In this document: in pieces, positions 31,411 through 40,509 of the stretch
How the letters are laid out: each line of letters starts with the position of its first letter
Numbering within the stretch: position 1 is the first letter of the stretch
NCBI GenBank assembly: GCA_963765705.1
Contig: CAVXXJ010000013.1
Location: forward strand, 558,001 to 622,000
Source of the DNA: Gaiellasilicea sp963765705
GTDB taxonomy: Bacteria > Actinomycetota > Thermoleophilia > Gaiellales > Gaiellaceae
Reading direction: 5' to 3'
Length of the DNA: 64,000 bases
Notes under the pieces: generated by a model
The model's input: the letters and a program-made list of their open reading frames with translations, nothing else
Databases searched by the model: none
What the model was told of the DNA's origin: nothing
Translations under genes and position numbers: made by a program

Positions 31411-34400
31411 TTAGGGCAGGACGCAGATCTCACGCTGGGTGACGTCGATCAGCTGCGGCGGGCTCCAGGAGCCGTTGCCGACAAGGTCAAAGCCGCGGAA
31501 GCGGAGCATGTAGGCGCCGTCCTCGAGTGTCGAGGTGTCGATATTGCAGACGTAGTTGGACTGGACTCCACCCTGCGGTGCCAGTCCGGATCCGGTTCCG
31601 GTCGCGGCGTCCGGAGCCACGCATGGTGAGTCGAGGGTGCCGCCGACGGCGTCCTGGTCGAGGCGCGCCCAGCCTGCCTGCACATAGCTCGAGCTGTCGA
31701 GGTGGGCCTCGGTGGAGGGCGGGTTCGGGCAGGCAGCGACAGTCGCGCCGGGGCAGATCTCGAACCAACCCTGGACCGGCCCCGAAACATCTCGCGGATG
31801 GGCGATCGCGGAGTTGCGGTCATCCGCCTCGGCGCGTAGAGCGTCGCCGTAGTCGATCGCGGCGTGGCTCGTGATCTGGATCGTCGGCGAGCGCTTGTCA
31901 ATCCGAACGCTGTAACCGACCTGATTGGAGACGTTCTCTGCTGTATCGCGTGCGGTCGCGCTCAGATTGAAGATGCCCTCAGCGGTAAAGGACTGAGTTG
32001 GCTGCCACTGAGCCGGCGCGTGACCGCACGGCGCCGCGGGGCAGTTGATCTGCTCGGAGCCGTTGGTCCCGCTGAGGTAGAGCCAATCGATCCGGGTGAC
32101 CGAGTTGAGCACGTCCTGGGCGGTGAAGGTGATTGTCTGGTTGTCGTCGTAGTTGGGGAGCCAGCCACTACGACTGCCGGATACCGACAGCGTCGGCGGG
32201 GTCGAGTCGATCAACGGATCGATCAGGCGCGGGGGCGAGCGGTTACCGGCGTTGTCGACGGTGTAGGTACGGACGGCGTAGCGGTTTAGGTTGATCAGGA
32301 CCTGTTGCTGGCCGTCGACAGTGGACGACCCGCTCTGTACGACCGCGTTCCCGTTACTCTGATCGATAAGTTCCCATTCGACGTGGTGAACGCCGGAGCC
32401 GGCGAACTGAGGGCAGTCCGGAGATCCCTCGGTGCCACGCTGGTCGTTGGCGGCGACGGTCACAGTGAAGGATGGGTACTCCTCGCCGGCGTTGGGTGTC
32501 GAGGAGGTATCGAGTGGGGCGCTGTTGTCGACGACGCGGGAGAACGGGGCACTGGTCTCTGTGTTGCCGGCGATGTCAGTGCCGCGAATGCGGTAGTTGA
32601 CCCTGATGCCGTCACACCAGGTGCCCGCGGTGCTCTGGGTGGCCGAGGTCGCCACGGTGGAAGTCCCCGAGGTCGGAGGGGAGCCGGCGCCGTCACTGGG
32701 AGAGCTGTTGTTGCTTGCGATCGATGCCCAGCCGGTGTCGGCGTCTTCGAGCACCACCTCGTCAGCCAGGAAGTCGTCGAGGTCTCCACCTCCGTTGAAC
32801 GTGATTCGAATGCGCGCCTTAACCGCGTTGGCCGGCGCGGCTTGACTGAGCACGTTGACCTTGGTGAAGGCGTCGGTGGAAACGCTGGCAGGGATGCTGT
32901 TGTGGTTTACGAGAACGTTCCAGCTGGAATCGAAGAAGGTGATTTGAATTGTCGCGGTGGCGGAGGCATCCAGTGCCCTGACCCACGCCGAGGCCTCGTA
33001 CTTCTTACCGGCCGTGACATCCTGGATCTTGGGGACGCCGGTCCAGGCGCTGGGGGCTGCCGGTCCCGCGATGCCATTGAGCCGCATGGAGTGATTGCTT
33101 TGATAGCCGGAACCTTGAAGGAGCGTCGCGGCGGTGGCGGTCCAGTCGCTGACTGACTGCTCGAAGTCGTCTCGCCAGTGGAGACCCACGAGCCGCTCAA
33201 GCGAGGTGGTGGCGACACCGGAGATCGTGCTCGTGGCGGCGTTGCTATCGACCGCCGAGCCAGCCGGGGTTACAGTGCTTCGAAGCCAGGGATCCTGTTC
33301 TGCGGCAGACGGCGGGGTCCCGATCATCGAGGGCAGGGACGAACGGGTGAGCGAGGTCGCCGACGGCACCGGCTTGCGGTTGTCAACGTAAACCCCGCGC
33401 GACCAGCTCATCGAGTTGGCGGCAGTGTGGTAGTCATAGAAGGATCCGTCGATGTTGGGATCGTGGATCCGCGCCCAGCCGAGGGAGGCGTAGGGGTCCT
33501 CGTTGGCGGCGATCGCCAGGTCGTTGGCGTTGATGTTCAGGGTATTGAGACCCTCGCCCCAGGGGCCGGCGGCGGTGTTCTGGGTCCAGCCAGGGACGGT
33601 GAGAAAAGGACGGCAGGGGCCCGTGGAGAAGCCGCGGAAGGTGTTCTCATTCCACTCATAGCCGTTGTCGAAGACCCGCCAGCCGGCGGCGTCGTGGACG
33701 GGCTCGGGCCAGCTCGATGACCAGGTGCGACAGAACTGCTTGCCGAGGACCTGGTGGCCATCCCAGTAGAAGGGAGAGCTCGCGTTGATGTTCTGGCCGT
33801 TGACGAGGACGTTGACGTTGTCAAGGCCGTTGCCGCTGTCGGCCATTTGGAACCAGAGGTAAGAATTTGCCGCGCGATGCCAGACCTCGTTGTTGATGAC
33901 GTCATCTTGAAGTGCGCCGCTGACGTGGAGCGTCGGATTCTCGCGGTCCCAGTTGTAGAGGAGGATGTGGCGCAGGTAGGCGGTCGTGTCCTGGTTGTTG
34001 GCGTCGCTGGCGTGGGTCGGGCAGGTCTGCTGGCCATAGCTGTTACAGGACAGTGAGAACGAAAAGCTGCCGAAGGGCTGATAGGCGCTGGTCCAGGGAG
34101 CGATTCCTCCCGCGGCGCAGGTGTCGGTCTGACCGTCGGTGCCGACGGAATCGCTGAGGAGACCCCAGTTGGTGCCGGAGTAGTAGTTTTGGTACTCGGC
34201 GCCGTCGGCGAAGTCGACGGCGGTGTTGACCCATTGGTTGCGCCAGTAGGCGGCCTGGGGCGAGGCGCAGTTCTTGGTGAAGATCAGGTTCTGCCCATAG
34301 GCCGCCGAATAGGCACCGGCAGCATCTGGCCAGTTGACGCGGACAATCACCTTCGGGTTCAGGTTCCACTGGATCCAGTCCGGGTCGCCGCCGCTGGTCT

Positions 34401-34980
34401 GGTTACCGGTTGACAGATAGCTGGTGTAAAAGCCGTAATACCAGCCCGAGTCGTAGGCGTCATAGGGGTTGGCGTCGGGGGCGTCAAAGCGGATGCGCGC
34501 CGAGCGCAGGCCGCCGTTTCGGATCATCGAGGATCCTGCATCACCGTCCTCGGCCTGCAGGGAGATTGCCTGCGAGTTGGCGACCCCGCCACCCTCATAA
34601 CACCAGTGGTAGATGTCGAAGACGTCCTCGTTGCTCCAACCGGAGATGTCCTGATTCGGATTGGTCAGGTGGCTTCGCGCTGAGGTGTCGACGCCGGGAT
34701 AGTCGGCGTCACGCGGGTTCATGATCCAGCCGGTGTAGGGGATGCTGCCGTCGTAGTTTCGCGAGATGTGATCCCATTCCTCGCCGGACCCGTCGTTCCA
34801 GCCGTATTCCCAGTCGTCGATGCCGTCGGCGCCGTTGTAGTAGGCGGGGCCATTGGCCCAGCCGGCTTCTCGGTATTGACAAAACGACATGATTCCCATG
34901 CCCGCCTCGGCCTTGGGCGGTGCGGCCAGGCAAGGCACGAGCGCGACCGCGAGCGCGATCGCCATCCAAAGTAGCCGCAT
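31411..34980 (-). CDS. Giant secreted modular adhesin-like protein
   Basis: A 1,189-residue secreted protein. The signal peptide MRLLWMAIALAVALVPCLAA starts at the ATG at 34980. The first 500 residues are Trp/Tyr/Asn/Gly rich, like a carbohydrate- or surface-binding head (GPAYYNGADGIDDWEYGW, DWIQWNLNPKVIVRVNWP). Residues about 598-750 form a jelly-roll carbohydrate-binding-module-like unit (WRDDFEQSVSDW, YEASAWVRALDASATATIQI, FLADEVVLED). Several Ig-like repeats follow (VDNSAPLD, IDSTPPTLSVSGS, IDKRSPTIQITS), ending in a Cys. It could mediate attachment or mating contact. No sortase motif or membrane anchor is seen at the C-terminus. Confidence 0.7.
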   Translation of the reverse strand: MRLLWMAIALAVALVPCLAAPPKAEAGMGIMSFCQYREAGWANGPAYYNGADGIDDWEYGWNDGSGEEWDHISRNYDGSIPYTGWIMNPRDADYPGVDTSARSHLTNPNQDISGWSNEDVFDIYHWCYEGGGVANSQAISLQAEDGDAGSSMIRNGGLRSARIRFDAPDANPYDAYDSGWYYGFYTSYLSTGNQTSGGDPDWIQWNLNPKVIVRVNWPDAAGAYSAAYGQNLIFTKNCASPQAAYWRNQWVNTAVDFADGAEYQNYYSGTNWGLLSDSVGTDGQTDTCAAGGIAPWTSAYQPFGSFSFSLSCNSYGQQTCPTHASDANNQDTTAYLRHILLYNWDRENPTLHVSGALQDDVINNEVWHRAANSYLWFQMADSGNGLDNVNVLVNGQNINASSPFYWDGHQVLGKQFCRTWSSSWPEPVHDAAGWRVFDNGYEWNENTFRGFSTGPCRPFLTVPGWTQNTAAGPWGEGLNTLNINANDLAIAANEDPYASLGWARIHDPNIDGSFYDYHTAANSMSWSRGVYVDNRKPVPSATSLTRSSLPSMIGTPPSAAEQDPWLRSTVTPAGSAVDSNAATSTISGVATTSLERLVGLHWRDDFEQSVSDWTATAATLLQGSGYQSNHSMRLNGIAGPAAPSAWTGVPKIQDVTAGKKYEASAWVRALDASATATIQITFFDSSWNVLVNHNSIPASVSTDAFTKVNVLSQAAPANAVKARIRITFNGGGDLDDFLADEVVLEDADTGWASIASNNSSPSDGAGSPPTSGTSTVATSATQSTAGTWCDGIRVNYRIRGTDIAGNTETSAPFSRVVDNSAPLDTSSTPNAGEEYPSFTVTVAANDQRGTEGSPDCPQFAGSGVHHVEWELIDQSNGNAVVQSGSSTVDGQQQVLINLNRYAVRTYTVDNAGNRSPPRLIDPLIDSTPPTLSVSGSRSGWLPNYDDNQTITFTAQDVLNSVTRIDWLYLSGTNGSEQINCPAAPCGHAPAQWQPTQSFTAEGIFNLSATARDTAENVSNQVGYSVRIDKRSPTIQITSHAAIDYGDALRAEADDRNSAIAHPRDVSGPVQGWFEICPGATVAACPNPPSTEAHLDSSSYVQAGWARLDQDAVGGTLDSPCVAPDAATGTGSGLAPQGGVQSNYVCNIDTSTLEDGAYMLRFRGFDLVGNGSWSPPQLIDVTQREICVLP

Positions 34981-35078
34981 TGAGACCCGTGGCACCATCT
35001 CGGCGGAGCATCCTCGCCGTGCTGATGCGCTGCCGGTTTTGTGCGCCGCCAGATACGCCGAAGGCGGTGCGGATCTGC

Positions 35079-35753
35079 TCACCCGCCGCGGCGCAGGAGC
35101 TTGGCAACGCCCTTGATCGGAATCCCGTTGACGTAGATCATCACCCGCTCCCGGCTGTCGCGCTCGGGGATCATCACAGCCTCAATCCCGGCGGGATCGA
35201 AGAAGACATCGCCGACCCCCGCGATCTCGGCGACGGGGCCGATCGGCAAGCCGTTCTCCTCGATCTGCGCCAACCGGAAGGAGCCGGCGTGCTCGGTCTG
35301 GATTGAGAGCGCCACGTTCTCGGGATAAAAGCCACGGTCCATGATCTTGGCCTGCCGCGGGGTGACGTAGAAGACCACGGCTCGGGTGGCCGGGTCCGAT
35401 CCGCCCTCCGGAGCCGGAAGCCTCCCCGGCAGATAGGCCTTGAGGCCCTCGATCGGCCCCGCCCACCATGCATCGTCGGGCAGGCCCTCGCCGTTGGGTC
35501 CGATGGCCACGTGGTCAAGATCGCCGATGTGGACCGAGTCGGCAGGATCGGAAGGGTCACCGTCACTGCCGCGGTAGAGGTCAACTAGGCCACCCGGCGA
35601 CTGATCTGAGAGCGGGGGCGCCGCGGCCAGGTTCGCGGGCGGGTTCTCGGGTTCGTGAGTTACGCCGCCGTCATCGCAGCCACGAAGCGCCAGGATCAGG
35701 ACGCCGATCAAGGTCAGGACCGCCACGACCCCACCAGCTCCTCGCCGGCTCAC
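35079..35753 (-). CDS. Membrane-anchored extracytoplasmic protein
   Basis: A 224-residue protein with one N-terminal membrane segment (GGVVAVLTLIGVLILALRG) ending at a Cys (RGCDDGG), which could be a lipidation site in a long lipoprotein-type signal. The outer domain is mixed alpha/beta (TRAVVFYVTPRQAKIMDRGF, VALSIQTEHAGSFRLAQIEE). It overlaps the next upstream gene by 4 bases, so the two are co-translated. No family is recognised. Confidence 0.65.
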   Translation of the reverse strand: MSRRGAGGVVAVLTLIGVLILALRGCDDGGVTHEPENPPANLAAAPPLSDQSPGGLVDLYRGSDGDPSDPADSVHIGDLDHVAIGPNGEGLPDDAWWAGPIEGLKAYLPGRLPAPEGGSDPATRAVVFYVTPRQAKIMDRGFYPENVALSIQTEHAGSFRLAQIEENGLPIGPVAEIAGVGDVFFDPAGIEAVMIPERDSRERVMIYVNGIPIKGVAKLLRRGG

Positions 35754-36409
35754 GGCTGTGCCTCCAAAGGCGGCAGCGTCCCGGAGTCATCCGGTCTTTC
35801 GATCGGCTCGGGAATTGGCTGTGGGTCACAGGTCGCCTGCCAGATGCGGTGTGCCTGGATGTCGCTGGCCGGCGGCTCCTTCTCGCAGGCACCCTCTGGG
35901 GGCAGCGGGCCAGGATCGCCGGGGTAGGCGAATGGAGTGATCGGCGGGGCGTCGGGAAGCTCGGGGTCGGCCCATTGCAAAATCGGCGTCACCATGGCGA
36001 AACGGCTGGCCTGACAAGCGTTGTCCCAGCGGTAGCGCACCTGGCCGATCGGGTTGCCTTCGATCGAGCCGCTGACCAGGGCCTCCATCGGCAGGTTCTT
36101 GGCCGGGTCTGAGGGACAGTTCTGGGACTCGAATCCCGGCGGCAGCGGAGCAAAGGAGCTTGGCAGGCGAAGCAGCGTCTTACAGAATTCGACCTCCGGC
36201 TCATCTATGACCGCTGGACAACGAAGGGTACGTGTCTTCGCGGGACCGTCAGAGCCCTGAGGCCAGACCGTGATCTCGAGCTCGGCCTTACCTCCCTCGA
36301 GCGGCTCCGCCTGCATGGCCACCGAGGAGACGGCCAGCACGACAGCGAAGATGCCCAGGAAGCCGGCAGCGGCTATCAGGTAGCGCGGTCTCATCAGCTG
36401 CTCGAGCAC
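35750..36409 (-). CDS. Membrane-anchored extracytoplasmic protein
   Basis: A 219-residue protein with one N-terminal membrane segment (YLIAAAGFLGIFAVVLAVSS). The outer part is acidic and Pro-rich with six Cys (RTLRCP, EFCKTL, SQNCPS, DNACQA, GACEKE, ATCDPQ), probably three disulfides. It overlaps the following gene by 4 bases. The number of disulfides fits the TlpA-like oxidoreductase encoded nearby. No family is recognised. Confidence 0.65.
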   Translation of the reverse strand: MLEQLMRPRYLIAAAGFLGIFAVVLAVSSVAMQAEPLEGGKAELEITVWPQGSDGPAKTRTLRCPAVIDEPEVEFCKTLLRLPSSFAPLPPGFESQNCPSDPAKNLPMEALVSGSIEGNPIGQVRYRWDNACQASRFAMVTPILQWADPELPDAPPITPFAYPGDPGPLPPEGACEKEPPASDIQAHRIWQATCDPQPIPEPIERPDDSGTLPPLEAQP

Positions 36410-36512
36410 CCGGCGACCGTAGTCGCCGGATCCCAGCGCACGAGAGGATTTGGGCGGAGTTAAAAAGGCGGTCCCGGTTGATTTCGGGGATATGCCCTAC
36501 GATGTGGCGGTC

Positions 36513-36923
36513 ATGAACCGAATGCGCTCGCTTACCCTGATTTTGCTACTGGCCGTTGCTGGCCTGCTTGCCCTGAGCGCCTCGGCCCAGGCTGCGGTGC
36601 CCAAGCCGAAGATCACCAGCCTCGTGGCCTACCTCCCGGTGGCGGAGGCTCCCCCCGGGACCACTCCGCTTCCCGTCGACAACGCTGTCGTCTGTGTTAA
36701 GGGCCGGATGGACCTGGCCCGAATCTGGGTCGACGGCAAGAGTCTGCGACGCGCCCAGGCGCCGGAGACCGAGTATGACCAGCTGCACTGCGCCGGTGGG
36801 TATATGAGCTTCTTCAAGCACGAGGGACGGACCTGTTTCGATATCCGTGCCAAGGCCGTCGTCCGCCCTGGCACGAAGCACATGAAGACGGCCAAGAAGG
36901 CCGGCAACTACTGTCTCAGCTAG
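36513..36923 (+). CDS. Small secreted protein
   Basis: A 136-residue protein with signal peptide MRSLTLILLLAVAGLLALSA and an ASAQA cleavage region. The mature domain of about 110 residues has four Cys (VVCVKG, LHCAGG, RTCFDI, NYCLS) and a basic C-terminus. The ATG at 36513 starts the signal peptide directly; a longer frame from 36450 adds non-signal sequence. Its TAG overlaps the convergent gene's stop (CTAG). Function unknown. Confidence 0.65.
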   Translation: MNRMRSLTLILLLAVAGLLALSASAQAAVPKPKITSLVAYLPVAEAPPGTTPLPVDNAVVCVKGRMDLARIWVDGKSLRRAQAPETEYDQLHCAGGYMSFFKHEGRTCFDIRAKAVVRPGTKHMKTAKKAGNYCLS

Positions 36924-37423
36924 AGATCGAGCGCTTCGACCAGGCGCTCGAGGGTGATTGCTTGCAGCATGATCGCCTCCTGCTGCTTACCGCTTCCGAT
37001 CTGCAGGTAAGCCAACCGCGCCCGGCGATCGAGGATCGCTTTCTGGTTCTGGTCGTTGGTGAGCAGGATCGCCTTGGGCATACTCCGCGCCAGCGCCTTC
37101 ATCGAGGGGGTGGCAACCGGAACCACGCGCAGCTCTCCGAATCCCGGCAGCTCGCCATATGCGGTGAGGATTCTGGCAGCACCCGGATCTAGGTAGTTCC
37201 ACTCGCCGTCGATCAAGAAGACCCGCTCCTCGTCGACCGGCGGAACCGGAGCCTCGGTGGCGTCCACTTCCTTGAGCTTCTCGGTGACCAGCGGCGCCAC
37301 GTAGGTGGGCGGGTCAGCCGGCTTCGGATCATCGTGGAGCAGGAAGGCGGTGCCAATCGCCGCGCTGATGCTCAGCAGGACCAGCCCGAAGACCCGAACT
37401 CGAAACTCCTTCAGGAATCGCAT
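36920..37423 (-). CDS. Single-pass membrane protein
   Basis: A 167-residue protein with an N-terminal anchor (VFGLVLLSISAAIGTAFLL), a Pro-rich linker and an outer alpha/beta domain (RVFLIDGEWNYLDPGAARIL, LRVVPVATPSMKALARSMPK, ARLAYLQIGSGKQQEAIML). There are no cysteines. It lies 54 bases downstream of the TlpA-like gene on the same strand. No family is recognised. Confidence 0.6.
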   Translation of the reverse strand: MRFLKEFRVRVFGLVLLSISAAIGTAFLLHDDPKPADPPTYVAPLVTEKLKEVDATEAPVPPVDEERVFLIDGEWNYLDPGAARILTAYGELPGFGELRVVPVATPSMKALARSMPKAILLTNDQNQKAILDRRARLAYLQIGSGKQQEAIMLQAITLERLVEALDL

Positions 37424-37477
37424 AACCTCGCAAAGGTGCCGCGCACGATGGGTGGGCGGGGCGTTCTTCGCCCCGGA

Positions 37478-38164
37478 TCAGTCGTTGAGATCGCCGACGC
37501 GCTCGGCGAGTTCCTGCTCACTGAGCTCACCGGCGATCAGATCCTCAAGCTCGCCTGAGGCGGTGATAAAGGCAGTGGTCGGCGTGCCTTGCACGGCATA
37601 GGCGCGGCGGGCCTCGCCCTTGGTGTCGGCTGCTGCCTTACCCGGCATCGGCGTCGCGAGCAGCTCGTCATGCCACTCGAGGACCTTCTCGAGCGGCTCA
37701 CCGGCGACGCCGACGGTCAGGTAGGCAACTTGTGGGTTGGCTTCCATGACCGCGGCAAAGCGAGGCGCCATCTGCTGACAATGAGGGCACCAGGTTGCGA
37801 TGAACTCGACCACGACAGGGCTGCCCCTGTAGTCGGAGAGACGCACCACACTGTCCTCTCCGATGACCCTGAAGTCTGGCGCCTTGGCTCCGACGACAGC
37901 GACCTCACCGTCTGCCGGCGGGTTCTCGAGCTCTGATGTCTCCTGCTCCTCGGCGGCCTGTTGCTCGGCCAGAGCCTCAGCGGCAGCGATCTGCTCCGCG
38001 GGGCTGAGGGCTCCGCCGTCCTCGGGCGCATCGCTACGAGCAATCGCTAGAAGGGCGATCAGTCCGAAGGCAAGCGCGGTGGCCATCACCGCGCGCAGTC
38101 GCAACTTGCGCTGCCTCGCAGTCGTCTTGGGCTCGGGGGCGCGCCCGTCGAGAGGTGCATTCAC
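37478..38164 (-). CDS. Membrane-anchored TlpA/ResA-like thioredoxin
   Basis: A 228-residue protein with one N-terminal membrane segment (AVMATALAFGLIALLAIA), an acidic Gln/Glu-rich linker, and a thioredoxin fold. It has VGAKAPDFRVIGEDSVVRLS, then VVVEFIATWCPHCQQMAPRF with the redox motif CPHC near residue 127, and the cis-Pro loop VQGTPTTAFI. TlpA/ResA-type proteins reduce or reshuffle disulfides outside the membrane; CPHC is more oxidising-like (DsbA type). It is surrounded by Cys-rich exported proteins and a pilin, its likely clients. Confidence 0.88.
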   Translation of the reverse strand: MNAPLDGRAPEPKTTARQRKLRLRAVMATALAFGLIALLAIARSDAPEDGGALSPAEQIAAAEALAEQQAAEEQETSELENPPADGEVAVVGAKAPDFRVIGEDSVVRLSDYRGSPVVVEFIATWCPHCQQMAPRFAAVMEANPQVAYLTVGVAGEPLEKVLEWHDELLATPMPGKAAADTKGEARRAYAVQGTPTTAFITASGELEDLIAGELSEQELAERVGDLND

Positions 38165-38220
38165 ACCGGCAGTGTGCGCTCGCGCCAGCGAGCGCTGCGG
38201 GAATTCACCGTTGTCGCGGC

Positions 38221-39651
38221 TCAGTTCTCGGCCCGGAAGCTGATCCCGTTGAGGCTCAACCAGCCGCCGGGATAGCTACCGCTGGCCAGAACTCGTCCAT
38301 TCTCGTAAACGTCGACGCGCATGGTGGCCGCGGCGCTCCCAAGCACGCGGAAGACGTTGATACCGCCGCCGGGGCGATAGCCGGCAGGCAGGGTGAAGAT
38401 GACCGGGTGGTTGGTGCCTCCGGCATTGCGCGTGACCAGGCCGCGAATGTGGACGGTGCCGGTGACGTCCTTGTAGAAGGAGGCTGAGTTGTAGCTGGCA
38501 CCGTAGTTGCTGAACGGATCCGGATCCGTCGTAAACGCCGGCTCGCCGGCGGCGCCGACCGTGTGCCAGTTCTCGGCGTTGGCGAGCTTGGTCGATCCGA
38601 CCGAGTTGTTGGCGAGGTCGGCGTTGTTGACCTGGCCGTCCTGGATCTTGCCGGAGTTGATCGCGTTGGCGGCGATCGTCGGGTTGGGATAGGTGCCGCT
38701 CAGATCGCCGCCGGCGGGCTCGGCGACGCTGCCATCGGGGAGGTCGCAGAGCTGGGCGAGCGGGAAGGCCTGGTTGTAGTAGCGGGTCGCGATCTGGGCT
38801 CCGGTGTTGCCGCCGCCGCGGACGTAGGTTGTCGCGTTCAGGGAGTAGATCTGGCCCCGGTTGGCGATCGAGTTGTAGAAGGCAAGCGAGGTCAGCCTCT
38901 GGGCTGTAGTTGCCTTGGCGTTAGTGGTGTGAAAGCCGTCACCGCTGTTGGCGTACTCCCAGACCCGCAACGGATCCGGCGTCGCGGTGCCGTTGGAGAA
39001 CTGCGCCGGCGAGGTGGTCGGCCGCGCCGAGATGATGTTGGCCGCGAGCGGGAAACGGCCGACGGTGGTCGGCGAGTCAAGGAAGGGGTCATAGAGCGCG
39101 GCGCCGGGCGCCTGGGTTGTGCCCTCGTTGGCGCCGCGGCGCGGGCGGAGGCCGGCGCAGGCGGTCGCGGTTTGGCCGACGGCGCCGTAGATCGCATCGT
39201 CGGCATCGACGTAGGCCATCCGGTAGCACTTGCCCTCGGATGTGAAGAAGACCTGATCTCCGGAGACCGTGATCGGGTCGATGACCGTCAAGCAGTTCGC
39301 GTTGTCGGTGATGCATGCCGGGCGCACATCGTTCGGAGTCTGCGCGTTGCCGTCATCCTCGGGTGCCTGGCAGACCGTTGCGGCCGCGGCTCCGTTGAGG
39401 GGTCGGCAGTAGGTGAGACCGACATCACCCTTCTGGGTCACGGCAAGACGGGAGCTGGTGAAGCCGTAGAAGGTCTCGAGTGTCGTCTGCTGGTCGAGGT
39501 ACTGGCCAGTGCGCAACTGGCTGTCGAACAGGTTGACCATCAGCTGTGCCGCGGTCAGAGCGATGATCGTCATGATCAACATGACGACGAGAAGCTCGAC
39601 CATGGTCAGGCCGCGCTCGTCGCGGGCCAGCTGGCGATAGCGATCACGCAT
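38221..39651 (-). CDS. Type IV prepilin-like protein with tail-fibre-like C-terminus
   Basis: A 476-residue protein. The short basic leader MRDRYRQLARDERG is followed by LTMVELLVVMLIMTIIALTA, a class III/prepilin peptidase signal with Glu at +5. The middle (residues about 40-310) is a large Cys-containing domain typical of minor pseudopilins. From about residue 313 the sequence changes to GDLSGTYPNPTIAANAINSG and NNADLANNSVGSTKLANAE, repeats typical of phage tail-fibre and collagen-adjacent proteins. A jelly-roll-like end follows (FTLPAGYRPGGGINVFRVLG, WLSLNGISFRAEN). It may be a tip adhesin of a pilus. The ATG at 39651 gives the expected short leader. No pilus motor or peptidase gene is in view. 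Confidence 0.8.
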   Translation of the reverse strand: MRDRYRQLARDERGLTMVELLVVMLIMTIIALTAAQLMVNLFDSQLRTGQYLDQQTTLETFYGFTSSRLAVTQKGDVGLTYCRPLNGAAAATVCQAPEDDGNAQTPNDVRPACITDNANCLTVIDPITVSGDQVFFTSEGKCYRMAYVDADDAIYGAVGQTATACAGLRPRRGANEGTTQAPGAALYDPFLDSPTTVGRFPLAANIISARPTTSPAQFSNGTATPDPLRVWEYANSGDGFHTTNAKATTAQRLTSLAFYNSIANRGQIYSLNATTYVRGGGNTGAQIATRYYNQAFPLAQLCDLPDGSVAEPAGGDLSGTYPNPTIAANAINSGKIQDGQVNNADLANNSVGSTKLANAENWHTVGAAGEPAFTTDPDPFSNYGASYNSASFYKDVTGTVHIRGLVTRNAGGTNHPVIFTLPAGYRPGGGINVFRVLGSAAATMRVDVYENGRVLASGSYPGGWLSLNGISFRAEN

Positions 39652-39769
39652 GAGCCAGTTGTACGTTCCGCTCTCGCCCGCCGCCCATTTTCCTTTGCGC
39701 AGCATCACCGGGTCCGAGGTCGGGAAGAATCCGCGCAAAAAGTGGTGTTGCAAAGCCGTGACCACGCTC

Positions 39770-39797
39770 TTGTGAGTACAAGAAGCGCTGATAGGCT
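39770..39797 (+). promoter_or_regulatory. Sigma-70-like promoter with leader for the histone-tailed regulator
   Basis: TTGTGA (39770-39775), a 16-base spacer and TAGGCT (39792-39797). The implied transcript has a leader of about 50 bases with a small GCGCC/GGCGC hairpin and the strong ribosome binding site GAGGAGAGG, in contrast to the leaderless genes. Confidence 0.5.
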
Positions 39798-39855
39798 GCC
39801 GACGACTTACAGGCGCCGTCCGGCGCATGATCGACTACACAACAGAGGAGAGGCA

Positions 39856-40398
39856 ATGACCCCGACCACCGGTGTTGCCGGTCTCGAACGAGACGCCAAT
39901 CAGACCTTGAGCCGAATCGACAAAGAGCTCGAGCGAATCCGAAGCCACGAAGAAGAACTCGTCTCCGAACGCGAACGCGTCACTGGGGCGCTCGCAGCTC
40001 TCGGCGTCAAGCGCACTCCTTCCGCGCCTGCTCCCGCATCCGCCCCCAGTGCTCCCAAAAGGCGGCGCCGTCGTGGCGCGGCGACGACGGGGAAGGTTGG
40101 GGCCCGGGCGCTCGAGCTTCACGAGCGGCTCGGCAAAAGCGAGCTCGCGCGCGATGAGATGGCGAGCGAGCTCGGTGTCTCGAAGGTCCGGATCGGCCAG
40201 CTGATGGATGAGCTCAAGGGCGCGAAGATGGTCGAGTCGAGACAGGATCCTCGCACCGAGCGCCGGCGCGAGGTCTGGCGAGCCAAGGGCTCAGCTACGA
40301 CCCTCGCCGAGGGCACGGCGAAGCCGGCGGCGAGCGCGACGAAGAAGCCGGCCCGCAAGCGCTCGCGGGCCAAGAGCTCGGCGGCGAAGAAGAGCTGA
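39856..40398 (+). CDS. Winged-helix protein with histone H1-like basic tail
   Basis: A 180-residue protein. Residues about 5-50 form a coiled coil (ANQTLSRIDKELERIRSHEE). A basic Pro/Ala linker (PKRRRRRG) leads to a winged-helix-like region (ALELHERLGKSELARDEMAS, LGVSKVRIGQLMDELKGAKM). The last 45 residues are an Ala/Lys/Pro tail (KPAASATKKPARKRSRAKSS). This layout fits an element-encoded nucleoid-associated protein or silencer, analogous to H-NS/Lsr2 or histone H1-like tails, though no such family is matched. The ATG at 39856 follows a strong ribosome binding site, suggesting high expression. Confidence 0.7.
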   Translation: MTPTTGVAGLERDANQTLSRIDKELERIRSHEEELVSERERVTGALAALGVKRTPSAPAPASAPSAPKRRRRRGAATTGKVGARALELHERLGKSELARDEMASELGVSKVRIGQLMDELKGAKMVESRQDPRTERRREVWRAKGSATTLAEGTAKPAASATKKPARKRSRAKSSAAKKS

Positions 40399-40495
40399 AC
40401 GGAAACCGCGAGCTGTGGGCGTTTGGCGGGTATGACGCCAAACGCCCGCCCCCGTTCTCTCGAGCGCAAGGATCCCGGCGCAGCGTCGAATCTGC

Positions 40496-40509
40496 TCTAA
40501 GTTAGCGAC
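40496..40509 (+). promoter_or_regulatory. Leaderless-type -10 element
   Basis: Reads TCTAAGTT, then AGCGAC, then GTG at 40510. Confidence 0.45.
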
